Shown here piece by piece: positions 47,995 through 58,644 of a stretch of DNA of 64,000 bases (positions are counted from its first letter, which is position 1; each line of letters opens with the position of its first letter). The DNA is taken from positions 248,001 to 312,000 of the forward strand of contig DASTDE010000003.1 in NCBI GenBank assembly GCA_035710515.1, written 5' to 3'. Under the pieces are notes generated by a model. It did not search any database, was not told the origin of the DNA, and saw only the letters and a program-made list of their open reading frames with translations. This DNA comes from Candidatus Rubrimentiphilum sp. Lineage in GTDB: Bacteria > Vulcanimicrobiota > Vulcanimicrobiia > Vulcanimicrobiales > Vulcanimicrobiaceae. The translations under genes were made by a program, and so were the position numbers.

Positions 47995-48275
47995 TACGCC
48001 AGCCGGTGCAGCAGCGGACTGCTCTGCGGATCGTAGGCCGGCAACACTTCGTACATCTTGCGCATGCTTCGCAGCACAACGCCGTCATCGGAGATCGTCA
48101 GAACCTCATTGGTGTCGAGCAGCGTCTCTTCTTTCGTGTCGCTCCAATAGATCAAGAGCGATTGAGCAATGCGCGTTTCACCGATTGCGAAGACGCCGCG
48201 GACTTCGCCAACCTTGCCTTCGGTCGCCGTAACAACCGGCGTCCCATGTTCGAGATTCTCGAGCAATCGTGGCAT
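47994..48275 (-). CDS. Small PRC-barrel-like protein, 93 aa
   Basis: The start is ATG 48275 (M-P-R-L-L-E-N-L), 8 bases after the rsmE stop. Short strands ('GTPVVTATEGKVGEVRGVFA', 'QSLLIYW', 'DTNEVLTISDDGVVL') look like a PRC-barrel or similar small beta barrel. No function assigned. Located between rsmE and the glycosyltransferase, overlapping the latter by one base. Confidence 0.6.
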   Translation of the reverse strand: MPRLLENLEHGTPVVTATEGKVGEVRGVFAIGETRIAQSLLIYWSDTKEETLLDTNEVLTISDDGVVLRSMRKMYEVLPAYDPQSSPLLHRLA

Positions 48276-48283
48276 ATCGCCGT

Positions 48284-49015
48284 TTATACCCCCGAGGCGT
48301 AATTCAGCACCGCAACCGTCACGAGTGCTGCCGTTTCCGTGCGTAAAATGCGCGGGCCGAGCGACACTAACTTCGCGCCCGCACGTTGCGCCGCTTCGGC
48401 CTCCACGTGCGAAAAGCCGCCTTCGGGGCCGACGATAACCAGCACCCGGCGCGCGTTCGCAAGCAGTCCGGGCAACGCGTCTTTCAGCGGTCCTTGCTCG
48501 GCGAGCTCCCATGGAAAAAGCACGGTCTCGTATGCAGAAAACGATTCGAGCAGCCCCTCGAAGCGCTGCGGCGCGGCGATCTCGGGGATCCGATCGCGGC
48601 CGCATTGGGCGGCGGCCGTTCGCGCAAGCCGGCGCCAGCGATCGAGCTTCGCCGTGCCGGCATCCGCAACGATCGTGCGCTCCGAGTAGATTGGAATCAC
48701 TCTCGCAACGCCAAGTTCCGTGAGTTTCTCAACGACGAAATCCATCTTCTGCCCTTTAGGCAGACCTTGCGCGACCGTGATTTCCAAACTTTGGGTCTCG
48801 CCAGGCGCGTGCGATTCATCTAAGCGCGCGCGTACGCTGCGTCCCTCGATCTGTAAGGTTGCGGCAAAACGGTTAGCGGAGGAGTCCACGATCTCGATCG
48901 AATCGCCCGTGCGTTTGCGCAACACGTCAACGATCTTATGCGCGTCGCCGCCCGACAAGTCGAGCGTTTCACCGGTAGCGTAATTTCCGTCAACAAAAAA
49001 GCGCGCTGCGGCCAT
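48284..49015 (-). CDS. rsmE: 16S rRNA (uracil-1498-N3)-methyltransferase
   Basis: 243 aa. N-terminal PUA-like barrel ('FFVDGNYATGETLDLSGGDA'), then a SPOUT knot with 'LPKGQKMDFVVEKLTELGV', 'VIVGPEGGFSHVEAEAAQ' and 'GPRILRTETAALV'. It methylates U1498 of 16S rRNA using SAM. It follows dnaJ by 3 bases, the usual order in Terrabacteria. Confidence 0.96.
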   Translation of the reverse strand: MAAARFFVDGNYATGETLDLSGGDAHKIVDVLRKRTGDSIEIVDSSANRFAATLQIEGRSVRARLDESHAPGETQSLEITVAQGLPKGQKMDFVVEKLTELGVARVIPIYSERTIVADAGTAKLDRWRRLARTAAAQCGRDRIPEIAAPQRFEGLLESFSAYETVLFPWELAEQGPLKDALPGLLANARRVLVIVGPEGGFSHVEAEAAQRAGAKLVSLGPRILRTETAALVTVAVLNYASGV

Positions 49016-49018
49016 CCG

Positions 49019-50146
49019 CTACTCCGGACGGAATGCGTCTTTGACTTTGTCAAAGAACGACTTCTCTTGTATACGATCTCCGCCGAGTTTCGCGTACTCT
49101 TCCAGCAACTCGCGCTGACGATTGGTGATCTTGCCCGGGATCTCGACGTGCACTGTAACATAGTGATCACCCCGCTGCGTTCCGCGCACCGTCGGCATGC
49201 CGTGGCCGCGCATGGCAACGCTCGTACCCGATTGCGTTCCCGGCCCGATTGAAAGATCCAAGTCGCCTTCCAGCGACGGAACACGCACGATCCCGCCGAG
49301 CGCCGCGAGCGGAAAACTGATCGGCACGTCCACGTGCGTGTCGAGACCATTGCGCTGAAAGCGTGCATGCGGCGTTATCGTGATGTAGACGTAAAGATCG
49401 CCCGCCGAACCGCCGCGCATGCCGGCCTCGCCGCTGCCGTTGATGCGGATACGGCTGCCATCGTCAACCCCCGCGGGCACTTTCACGCTGAGCGTGCGCT
49501 CGACTTCGCGCCGGCCGCGTCCGCCGCAGTCGAGGCATGGATGCTCGACGGTTTGCCCTTCACCGCCGCACTTCGTGCAAGCCGACTGCGTCACGAATTG
49601 TCCGAGCGGCGTCTGCCGGACCATGCGCATGACCCCGGTGCCCGCGCACCGATCGCACGCCGTGATTAAAGTACCGGGCGCTGCTCCCGATCCGTGGCAC
49701 GTGTTGCACTCTGCCAAGTGCGTGAACTCGATTTGCCGCGTGACTCCCGAGAAAGCTTCTTCCAGCGAGATCTGCATATCGTAACGCAGGTCGCCCCCGC
49801 GCGCGGGGCCGTTGCGCCGCATCGTCTGCTGTGCGTCGCCGCGCTGGCCGAAAAACATGTCGAAGATATCGCCGAAACCGCTTCCACCGAAGCCTTGCCC
49901 AAAGCCAAAGTCGCCCCCACTCGCGCCGTTGCCGATTGTTCCGTAGCGGTCGTACTGCGCGCGCTTTTGAACGTCTGACAGCACTTCGTAGGCTTGGTTA
50001 ATCTCTTTGAAGCGGTGTTCGGCGTCCGACTTATCGGCCGCGACGTCGGGATGATGCTTGCGCGCGAGCTTCCGGTAGGCTCGCTTGATGTCATCGGCAT
50101 TCGCTGCGCGGCTTACGCCGAGCACTTCGTAGAGATCTCTTGTCAT
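49019..50146 (-). CDS. dnaJ: Chaperone protein DnaJ
   Basis: 375 aa, class A J-protein. J domain with H-P-D (residues about 33-35), a Gly/Phe-rich segment ('GFGQGFGGSGFGDIFDMFFG'), four C-x-x-C-x-G-x-G-type zinc repeats (C-N-T-C, C-D-R-C, C-T-K-C, C-L-D-C), then the substrate-binding barrels. It stimulates DnaK ATPase. The gene lies directly after hrcA. grpE and dnaK are absent here, so they must be elsewhere. Confidence 0.98.
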   Translation of the reverse strand: MTRDLYEVLGVSRAANADDIKRAYRKLARKHHPDVAADKSDAEHRFKEINQAYEVLSDVQKRAQYDRYGTIGNGASGGDFGFGQGFGGSGFGDIFDMFFGQRGDAQQTMRRNGPARGGDLRYDMQISLEEAFSGVTRQIEFTHLAECNTCHGSGAAPGTLITACDRCAGTGVMRMVRQTPLGQFVTQSACTKCGGEGQTVEHPCLDCGGRGRREVERTLSVKVPAGVDDGSRIRINGSGEAGMRGGSAGDLYVYITITPHARFQRNGLDTHVDVPISFPLAALGGIVRVPSLEGDLDLSIGPGTQSGTSVAMRGHGMPTVRGTQRGDHYVTVHVEIPGKITNRQRELLEEYAKLGGDRIQEKSFFDKVKDAFRPE

Positions 50147-50149
50147 GAC

Positions 50150-51202
50150 TTATTTGATCTCGGCGTCCGAAAGACGCGCGGACAACGTTTCGGCGGTCCC
50201 CGACGCGAGCGCAACCAAGCGTCCGTAGGGCATGCGGCGCGGGCCTAAAATCGAAAGCATGCCGATCGCGCTCGCGCCGAAGCGGTACGGAACGGTGACG
50301 ATGCTGAAGTCAATCATCTCGTCCACGCCGAGTTCGTGGCCGATCTTCACTTCCGCCGCCTCGGCAGTCATGGATTCGGCAACGAGATCGTAGAGCGTCT
50401 TCTGCTCCTCAACGATGTTTAAGATGGAGCGCAGTTTGCTGACGTCGTGAAACTCCGGTTGATCCAGCAGATTTTGCGCGCCCGAAGTTGCCAGCGCCGG
50501 TTGTTCGGCCGACCGCGCGCTGCGCAATGCGGTGACGACCGCTTTCTTGAGATCGTCCGGCAAGCCGAGCTCTTTTACCGCCGCGGCGATCTCGGATTCG
50601 CTGATGTCGCGCAGCATTTTATTTCCCAGCCGGGAGTTCAGCGCGTTCGAAAGGCGCGTCAGCTCGTCGGGCGATGCGTCGGATGAAAGTTCGAAAAGGC
50701 TCTGCGTCGCGACGCCCATCGACGTAACGACGATAGCCATGCCGGTGCGCGCCGAAAGCCAGATGAGTTGCAGATGCCGGAACGTTTGCGTGTCGCTGGC
50801 GGGTTTGGTCGCAAACGCTAGATTCTTCGAAAGCTTTCCGAGCAGACGCGTCGCGCCTTCGATGATTTCGTCCAGCTCGCGGCTGGCGTCACGCAGCTCG
50901 TCGTGAATGCGGCGCCGGTCGTCGGCGCGCAAACTTTCGGGACGCATTAACTGATCGACGAATGTACGGTAACCGGCATCGGACGGTATACGCCCGGCCG
51001 AGGTGTGCGGTTGCACGAGGTATCCGCCGGCTTCCAAATCGGCCAGTTCGTTGCGAACGGTTGCTGAACTCACGCCCAACTGATACTTCTGCGTGAGCGT
51101 CTGGGACGCGACGGGCTCCGCCGTCGCGATGTATTCGTAGACGACCGTCGCCAGAATGTACGCCTTGCGTTTGTCCAGCTCGCCTGGGCCTCCCGGATTC
51201 AT
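50150..51202 (-). CDS. hrcA: Heat-inducible transcription repressor HrcA
   Basis: 350 aa. N-terminal winged helix ('VASQTLTQKYQLGVSSATVR', 'GYLVQPHTSAGRIPSDAGYR'), a GAF-like dimerisation region and the C-terminal 'SILGPRRMPYGRLVAL'. It represses chaperone genes by binding CIRCE; GroEL usually assists. A CIRCE element stands 10 bases before its start, so it controls itself and dnaJ. Confidence 0.98.
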   Translation of the reverse strand: MNPGGPGELDKRKAYILATVVYEYIATAEPVASQTLTQKYQLGVSSATVRNELADLEAGGYLVQPHTSAGRIPSDAGYRTFVDQLMRPESLRADDRRRIHDELRDASRELDEIIEGATRLLGKLSKNLAFATKPASDTQTFRHLQLIWLSARTGMAIVVTSMGVATQSLFELSSDASPDELTRLSNALNSRLGNKMLRDISESEIAAAVKELGLPDDLKKAVVTALRSARSAEQPALATSGAQNLLDQPEFHDVSKLRSILNIVEEQKTLYDLVAESMTAEAAEVKIGHELGVDEMIDFSIVTVPYRFGASAIGMLSILGPRRMPYGRLVALASGTAETLSARLSDAEIK

Positions 51203-51209
51203 AGGACCT

Positions 51210-51239
51210 ATCTTAGCAGTCAGGGCCCGGGAGTGCTAG
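51210..51239 (-). promoter_or_regulatory. CIRCE operator overlapping the leaderless hrcA promoter
   Basis: TTAGCAGTC-N9-GAGTGCTAG (51213-51239) matches CIRCE (TTAGCACTC-N9-GAGTGCTAA) at 16 of 18 arm bases. The minus-strand -10 TAAGAT (51215-51210) overlaps the left arm; 17 bases upstream, TAGCAC in the right arm would be the -35. The ATG follows 7 bases after the -10. Confidence 0.85.
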
Positions 51240-51714
51240 GACCTGGGCTGCCGAGCGCCTTGTCGACCGCCCCTTGCAGCTCGTCCCACGACAGCCCGCC
51301 GGCCGAGATGTACTGCACCCTCCCGTCCGGATCGAGCACCACGGTCCCCGGAATAGGCGGCAGCGCGTAGGCTGTAAAGACTGAGCCCTGCGAGTCCTCC
51401 ACCAGCCGCAGATCCAGGTGATGCGCCTTCAGGTAGTCGTGGGCGACGCCGGCGGCTTCATTAGATACGGTCACGACGACGACCCGATCGCCGTAATCGC
51501 GGCTCAGCCGCTGGAAGAGCGGCAACTCATCGGTGCACGGCGGACACCACGACGCCCAAAAGTTTATGACGACCGGTTTTCCGCGCAGCTGCGCGAGCTG
51601 CACGGGCCCGTGCTTCGTGCGAAGCGTGAAATCGGGCGGAGGCGCGCCGACACGAACCGTCGCAAGTCCGCCGGTCGCGCTCGCCGCAAGCACCACTGCG
51701 GCCAGGATCCTCAC
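51220..51714 (-). CDS. TlpA/ResA-like exported thioredoxin
   Basis: 164 aa from GTG 51714, giving the signal peptide R-I-L-A-A-V-V-L-A-A-S. The thioredoxin fold carries W-C-P-P-C ('NFWASWCPPCTDELPLF') and a closing 'GTVVLDPDGRVQYISAGG'. A periplasmic thiol-disulfide oxidoreductase, for example for cytochrome c maturation; the haem- and copper-protein genes at 15-25 kb make that credible. Its stop lies inside the CIRCE element of hrcA. Confidence 0.9.
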   Translation of the reverse strand: MRILAAVVLAASATGGLATVRVGAPPPDFTLRTKHGPVQLAQLRGKPVVINFWASWCPPCTDELPLFQRLSRDYGDRVVVVTVSNEAAGVAHDYLKAHHLDLRLVEDSQGSVFTAYALPPIPGTVVLDPDGRVQYISAGGLSWDELQGAVDKALGSPGPSTPGP

Positions 51715-51752
51715 GCGCGCGTGCTTCGGCAGGCATGGCCGCCGACTCCCGG

Positions 51753-51758
51753 TAAAAT
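51753..51758 (+). promoter_or_regulatory. Candidate -10 box of acs (leaderless)
   Basis: TAAAAT ends 6 bases before the acs ATG, and no ribosome site is present. No good -35 is seen. Confidence 0.45.
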
Positions 51759-51764
51759 CGCGGC

Positions 51765-53726
<1,962 letters not shown>

Positions 53727-53746
53727 GGAAACGCGCGCAGGCGACA

Positions 53747-53791
53747 CTGTCATCGTGAGGTATCGAACGACCCTGAGGTAACGAAGGGTGC
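53747..53791. repeat. Dispersed 45-bp repeat, copy 2
   Basis: It matches the reverse complement of 12441-12485 with five mismatches. It holds two tandem 12-base units TGAGGTATCGAA and TGAGGTAACGAA, and lies between the convergent acs and acid phosphatase genes. Confidence 0.8.
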
Positions 53792-53794
53792 TCG

Positions 53795-55123
53795 TTAGTC
53801 GTGAATAACGAAGTTTTGGTCGACTTGCGCCGCGATGAGTGATTGAAACGTGGCGAGCGCGCACGGATCGGCGCAGCCCTGAATCGTGACCGGAACGCGC
53901 AGCGGCGGCGTCTGTGCCGTCAACGGCGTGAGATTGCGCATCTCGTCGAGCGTTTGCGCCTGATAGTATAAGGAAATGGTCGGCGGCGCAGACGGCGCTT
54001 GGTAAATCTCAAACGCTAGCGACCCGCCCGGCGGCGTATCGTCCGGCTGATAATCGTTTCCAAAGTTCCAGTGCAAGTTCAGTATTCCGGCGAGCGCTGA
54101 AAGGTTGGTGTCGTGCGCAACGATCAGCACGAACTTGCTTGAAGCTGGCGGTGCGTAAGCGGCGGTCAACCGCTGTTGCCCATCTGTGAATTGCGCGAGC
54201 GTAAGGGAAATATGCCAAAGCAGATCGGAGGCCTGAGCCCGCGCAAGATAACTCGGCCGCACTTGCGTCACGTAGTTAGCGACGTAAAGCGGCATGGCCG
54301 AATCGATCGATTGCGGCGTAGCGCGGCCCCAAGCCGGTGCATCCATCCCATCGGCATACTCGAGAACGAAGATCTCGGCCAGGTTTTTCCCTACCGCCAA
54401 AGGTCCGTCGAGCCGGGCCAAGCCGGTATCGGCCTCGGTTACTTCCCGAAACGGCAACGACGTCACCGGCGTGCACGACGGCGCCGAACTGCTTGGGCAA
54501 GCAAGGAGCGTTGCCAGCTGTGCAAACGCAGGCGCCTGCGTTACCAGCAGCTGCGCAGGATTGGGTACGGCGGCTTGCAGCGCTGCGAGCGATTGCGCCG
54601 TATTGGCTTTTAAAAACGGTGGGTTCGGCCCAAGGGTGTGGATAAGGGAGTCACGCTGGCCTTGCGGGAGATGGTTGACGACGGGTGCGCACGAGGTGTT
54701 CATTCCTTGCGCGATCCGTTCGCCGGTCACGATCGTGCGTTGATCTGAATCCGTGTACAGATATGCTTTCTGCACCGGACAATCGGCGGAGAGCAGCCCC
54801 ATGCGGCGATAGAACGACGCATAGTACGCGCCCATCAGCTGGGCAGCGTCGCCGCCGTGCGGGGTCAAAAAACCGGCCTGAACGCTCCAAGTGGGCCACG
54901 TCTGCGCGGCAAACTCCGCAATCCGCGCATTTGTTCCAAGTGGCGCGCGAACGCCGTGCCGGCTGACCAAGAGAACAAAACGAAGCGTCGCTGCCGGAGT
55001 CGTGGGATTTGTGGAAGTACTCGGCAGCGTCCCGGCGCCGCCCGCGCAACCGGCAAGCAGTAGAATAACTGCAGTAATAGCCGCGAGCCGGCTAATCGGA
55101 TGAGCCTTTCGGTGGTGGCGCAC
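53795..55123 (-). CDS. Histidine acid phosphatase-family lipoprotein
   Basis: About 442 aa. It starts at GTG 55123 (or at ATT 55096, see rejected items). Lipobox L-L-A-G-C after a hydrophobic stretch. The catalytic R-H-G-V-R-A-P sits near residue 55 and the partner H-D-T-N-L-S near the C-terminal third, so the two-step phosphohistidine mechanism is intact. An exported phytase- or glucose-1-phosphatase-like enzyme. It overlaps the S1/P1 nuclease gene by 32 bases; both could scavenge phosphate outside the cell. Confidence 0.9.
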   Translation of the reverse strand: MRHHRKAHPISRLAAITAVILLLAGCAGGAGTLPSTSTNPTTPAATLRFVLLVSRHGVRAPLGTNARIAEFAAQTWPTWSVQAGFLTPHGGDAAQLMGAYYASFYRRMGLLSADCPVQKAYLYTDSDQRTIVTGERIAQGMNTSCAPVVNHLPQGQRDSLIHTLGPNPPFLKANTAQSLAALQAAVPNPAQLLVTQAPAFAQLATLLACPSSSAPSCTPVTSLPFREVTEADTGLARLDGPLAVGKNLAEIFVLEYADGMDAPAWGRATPQSIDSAMPLYVANYVTQVRPSYLARAQASDLLWHISLTLAQFTDGQQRLTAAYAPPASSKFVLIVAHDTNLSALAGILNLHWNFGNDYQPDDTPPGGSLAFEIYQAPSAPPTISLYYQAQTLDEMRNLTPLTAQTPPLRVPVTIQGCADPCALATFQSLIAAQVDQNFVIHD

Positions 55124-56111
55124 CGTTGAGAATGTCGCGCACGCTCTGATACGGGTAGCCAACTTTTTCATTCAGACTGTCGTACCAGGCCAACGTGACA
55201 AGATCGCGCAGCTCGTCCGCGCCGCGCGCTAACTGCGTTGCGGTAAACGAGATCGCCTGCGGCGTCCCCTGCGCGAAACCGCCCGCTTTTTCGATGTCGT
55301 ACAACGGCCCGACGGCTTGCAACGATCCATTGATGTAATCGGCGACGTTCGCCATGATTTGGTCTTGCGTGAGCAGGGCCGCCGGCGCTGTTATCGTTGA
55401 GGGCTTCATATATTGAAGGGCAAGGCCCGGGCTGAGATACTTGTCGACAAACGTGCTTTCGAAGAACGAGTGCGTCTCGTACGACATCGTATAGCCGTTG
55501 GGGTTCGGATACTTCCCCCAACCGTTGTAATGGATCGTGACGTGCAGCGGCTGGGACGCGTCCTCGACGAAATGTCCCCACACGCCGATGTCGCGCAGAA
55601 TCAGTTGTTGGTCGATTGCCCGGTTCGTGGCCGCTTCTACGCGCATGGGAGGCGGCGAAGCGTGGCTGGCGCGATAGTTATCGACACGCCAGTACGCGAA
55701 GTCGTCCCGGAGCTGCTGCCAGCCTTCCACGATCGCGTACGGTGAATAGCCCTGTTTGTACTGGTCGGTGCCCGCTGTTCGCAACGCCGTGTCGTACGCC
55801 TCGCGCGTCGGCGGCATTTTTTGTAGCGACACGACGCCGGCGATCATGCCGTTGTCGTCCAAATCGATGTAATGCCCGGGGTCATTTTCGGCGTCCCATG
55901 CCGTGCCTGAACCCTTGAGCCGGTCCAATTCCGGGCCGAGATACATGATCTCGTACTGCGCGGAAATGGTGCGCAAAAAGGCCGGCAAAACAGATGGAAA
56001 TCTCGAGCCCGCGAGTTGCCCGATGATTTCGTGCCCCTTCGTCCCCCACGCGAATGCGGGCGTCGGCAAGAAGAACAGCGTGGCAGTAATAAACGCGGCG
56101 ATCCGTTTCAT
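55092..56111 (-). CDS. S1/P1-type nuclease
   Basis: 339 aa. Signal peptide ends A-F-A so that the mature protein starts with Trp, the zinc ligand of this family (W-G-T-K-G-H-E-I-I). Other ligands are in 'HFVEDASQPLHVTIHYNGWG'. Hydrolyses single-stranded DNA/RNA and can remove 3' phosphates. Together with the acid phosphatase downstream it may release phosphate from nucleic acids. ATG overlaps the DinG stop. Confidence 0.93.
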   Translation of the reverse strand: MKRIAAFITATLFFLPTPAFAWGTKGHEIIGQLAGSRFPSVLPAFLRTISAQYEIMYLGPELDRLKGSGTAWDAENDPGHYIDLDDNGMIAGVVSLQKMPPTREAYDTALRTAGTDQYKQGYSPYAIVEGWQQLRDDFAYWRVDNYRASHASPPPMRVEAATNRAIDQQLILRDIGVWGHFVEDASQPLHVTIHYNGWGKYPNPNGYTMSYETHSFFESTFVDKYLSPGLALQYMKPSTITAPAALLTQDQIMANVADYINGSLQAVGPLYDIEKAGGFAQGTPQAISFTATQLARGADELRDLVTLAWYDSLNEKVGYPYQSVRDILNGAPPPKGSSD

Positions 56112-58015
56112 GCGTTAAAGAACTCCGTCAGCTCGTCCAGGTGTGTAATGCGGGTGGCGGGCGGCAACGCCTGCAAAATGAGCGCGCCGTAGCGCGATGA
56201 AGCCGCACGGCCGTCGAGCAACGCAACCATGCCGCGGTCGGTCTTGCTGCGTACGAGCCGGCCGAAGCCCTGCTTGAGCCGCACGATTGCCGAGGGGATC
56301 ATATAGTGGTCGAAGCCGCTCAACCCGCGCGCTTCCAATGCTTCGATCCGCGCCTGCACGAGGGGATCGCCGGGCGACGGAAACGGTAGCCGGTCGATGA
56401 TCACGCACGAGAGCTGCTCGCCGACCACGTCGATGCCCTCCCAAAACGTGCCGGTCGCAAAAAGCACGGCATTAGGCGTCTTGCGAAACCAGTCCAGCAA
56501 ATGCATGCGCGGGAGCTCACCCTGCAAGCGTATCGGAAAGGCGACGCGCTCGCGCAGCAGCGCGTACACTTCCCGCAAGCGCGCGTGCGACGTGAAGAGC
56601 ACGAACGCTCGTCCGCGGCTGCGATCCAAACATTCCTCGATGAGCGGCGCCGCGAGTACCGCAAAGTTCGGCGTCTTTGGATTCAGCTCGGGCGGCGCGA
56701 CATAGAGCCGGGCCTGCGAGGGGTAGTCGAACGGCGAGGGCGCGATCAGTTCCTGCGCGTCGCCAATCCCGAGCGAGCGCTTCAAGAATTCAAACGCTTC
56801 TTCTCTCGAGCCGTTGTCGGCGATCGTCGCGCTGGTGAGGACGACGCTTTGCGTGCGCTCGAAGAGCATGCCGCGTAAATACTCGGAGATATCATACGGC
56901 GCGCTATTCAGTTGGTACGACGCGTCCGCATCACCGCGTTCGACCCAGGCGATGGCGGTGTCGCTGGGCGCTTGCGCGCGCTCGATCGTCGCTTCATGCG
57001 CCAGAATCGCTCGCATCGCCAGATCGCGCCGCCGCTCGGCCTCGGCTTCGTTCGCCGGCTTCTTCTTGAGTGCGTCGTGCCAATTCGCATAGAGCCAGTT
57101 CTCGAGCTTGTACAGCGAGTCGCGCAGCGTTTCAAGCGCCGGCCACGCCTCTTCGTTCGCATGCAGCGGGTAACGATCTCCCGGCACACGCGCCAGCGTC
57201 GACTCGAGGCCGCGCAATCCGCGTTCGAAATCCGCATCGAACGACGCGGGAACAGCATAAGAGCGGTGCAGTTTGCGCAGCATGCGATTAATCGTGCCGC
57301 GCGAGAGCGTCGCCGTCAGCGCAGCGGTGGCCCAGCGTTCGCATTGGTGCGCTTCATCGAGCACCACAAAATCGTATGGCGGCAACAGGCCGCCGCCCAT
57401 CGCGAGGTCGAGAAAGAACAGCGCGTGGTTGACGATGACGATGTCCGCGAATTTGGCTTCGTCGCGCTTCTTAAAGAAAAAGCACTCGCGGAAGTGCTCG
57501 CAGTACTCGCCGACGCAATCGTCGGCGTCGGCGTCGAGTTGCTCCCATTCATCGCCCGAGGGTAGGAACGGCAACTCCGCGCGGTCGCCGGTTTGCGTGC
57601 GCGCGCCCCACTCCCAAATCTGCTGCATCGTGCGGGAGGGCGCGAGCAGCCGGTCCGCGCGCATGTTTTCGAGCTTCTGCTTGCACAAATAGTGGTTGCG
57701 GCCTTTGAGCAGCGTAACGCGCGCGGGAATATCGAGCGCGCGCGTGACCAGCGGGATATCTTTATGGTAGAGCTGCTCTTGCAGCGCGATCGTCCCCGTC
57801 GAAATGACTATCTTCTTACCGCTGCGCAGTGCGGGGACCAAATAGGCCAGCGATTTGCCGACGCCGGTGCCGGCTTCGACGATCGTGTGCATGCCTTCCA
57901 AAAAACCGCGCTCGATGAGCTGCGCCATCTGCAGCTGGCCGGGACGCGCTTCAAAGCCCGACAGCGCCTGCTCGATCGGGCCGCCCGGCGCGAAGACCTC
58001 GTCGATGGCCGTCAC
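56108..58015 (-). CDS. dinG: DinG/XPD-like ATP-dependent helicase
   Basis: 635 aa SF2 helicase. Walker A 'EAGTGVGKSLAYLVPAL', an iron-sulfur cysteine set (L-C-K-Q-K, D-D-C-V-G-E-Y-C, R-E-C-F-F), D-E-A-H-Q in motif II and 'QGFGRLVRSKTDRGMVALLD' in motif VI. Unwinds forked or R-loop DNA. There is no N-terminal exonuclease domain. It overlaps the rhomboid gene (ATGA) and the nuclease gene (ATGA). Confidence 0.93.
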   Translation of the reverse strand: MTAIDEVFAPGGPIEQALSGFEARPGQLQMAQLIERGFLEGMHTIVEAGTGVGKSLAYLVPALRSGKKIVISTGTIALQEQLYHKDIPLVTRALDIPARVTLLKGRNHYLCKQKLENMRADRLLAPSRTMQQIWEWGARTQTGDRAELPFLPSGDEWEQLDADADDCVGEYCEHFRECFFFKKRDEAKFADIVIVNHALFFLDLAMGGGLLPPYDFVVLDEAHQCERWATAALTATLSRGTINRMLRKLHRSYAVPASFDADFERGLRGLESTLARVPGDRYPLHANEEAWPALETLRDSLYKLENWLYANWHDALKKKPANEAEAERRRDLAMRAILAHEATIERAQAPSDTAIAWVERGDADASYQLNSAPYDISEYLRGMLFERTQSVVLTSATIADNGSREEAFEFLKRSLGIGDAQELIAPSPFDYPSQARLYVAPPELNPKTPNFAVLAAPLIEECLDRSRGRAFVLFTSHARLREVYALLRERVAFPIRLQGELPRMHLLDWFRKTPNAVLFATGTFWEGIDVVGEQLSCVIIDRLPFPSPGDPLVQARIEALEARGLSGFDHYMIPSAIVRLKQGFGRLVRSKTDRGMVALLDGRAASSRYGALILQALPPATRITHLDELTEFFNA

Positions 58016-58644
58016 GACTCGAGTTGCGACTCGTATTCAGCGCCGGTCGTCGGGTCGAACACGCGCGTGCGAACCGGCTGCGGCGGCCAAAAAATCACAA
58101 GCGTCAGCAAGAACCCGGTAATCAGACCGCCGATGTGTGCTTGCCAAGAAATTCCCGGAAATGAAAATGAGAAGACCAGATTCAGAATGAGAATCCCGAT
58201 ATTCGACCGTACGAGTTCGCCGCCACGGTGGCCCAACTTTAACCCGATCGCGAAGAGTGCACCGAACAAGCCGAAAATCGCGCCGCTGGCGCCCAGCGTC
58301 CCCGCGAGTGGCGGCGAAAACAGAACCACGCCGACACCTGCACCGATGATCGAAGCTATATAGATGAACAACATGCGCGGAGAACCGAGCACCGCTTCGA
58401 TAAATCGCCCCAGCCAGAAAAGCGAGAGCATGTTCACGCCGATATGGATAATGCTGCCGTGGAGAAATGCGGACGTGAAGAACCGGTAATATTGATGATA
58501 TTGCGTGATAGCGATTGGCGCCAGCAGCCCGTCGTTGATTCGCGAATTGTTGGGAATGTTTCCGGACAGCACGCCGGATCCGCCGACGGAAATTTCCCAC
58601 AAGAAGCCCACGATGTTGAGAACGATCAGCAATCGCGTAATCAA
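58012..58644 (-). CDS. Rhomboid-family intramembrane serine protease
   Basis: 210 aa with six to seven membrane segments. The catalytic Ser is in G-A-S-G-A-I-F-G (about residue 102-109) and the catalytic His in 'QAHIGGLITGF' (about 170). TTG start inside the TGA of the regulator gene (TTGA). It cleaves transmembrane segments of single-pass proteins. The C-terminus ends in a short cytoplasmic tail. Confidence 0.95.
   Translation of the reverse strand: MITRLLIVLNIVGFLWEISVGGSGVLSGNIPNNSRINDGLLAPIAITQYHQYYRFFTSAFLHGSIIHIGVNMLSLFWLGRFIEAVLGSPRMLFIYIASIIGAGVGVVLFSPPLAGTLGASGAIFGLFGALFAIGLKLGHRGGELVRSNIGILILNLVFSFSFPGISWQAHIGGLITGFLLTLVIFWPPQPVRTRVFDPTTGAEYESQLES

Noticed and set aside
55096-55171. 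ATT start (55096) for the acid phosphatase, as a fourth non-canonical case
   Set aside because: ATT with GAAAGG upstream would give a neat lipoprotein leader, but an in-frame GTG at 55123 gives a normal one too, so no unusual start is needed.
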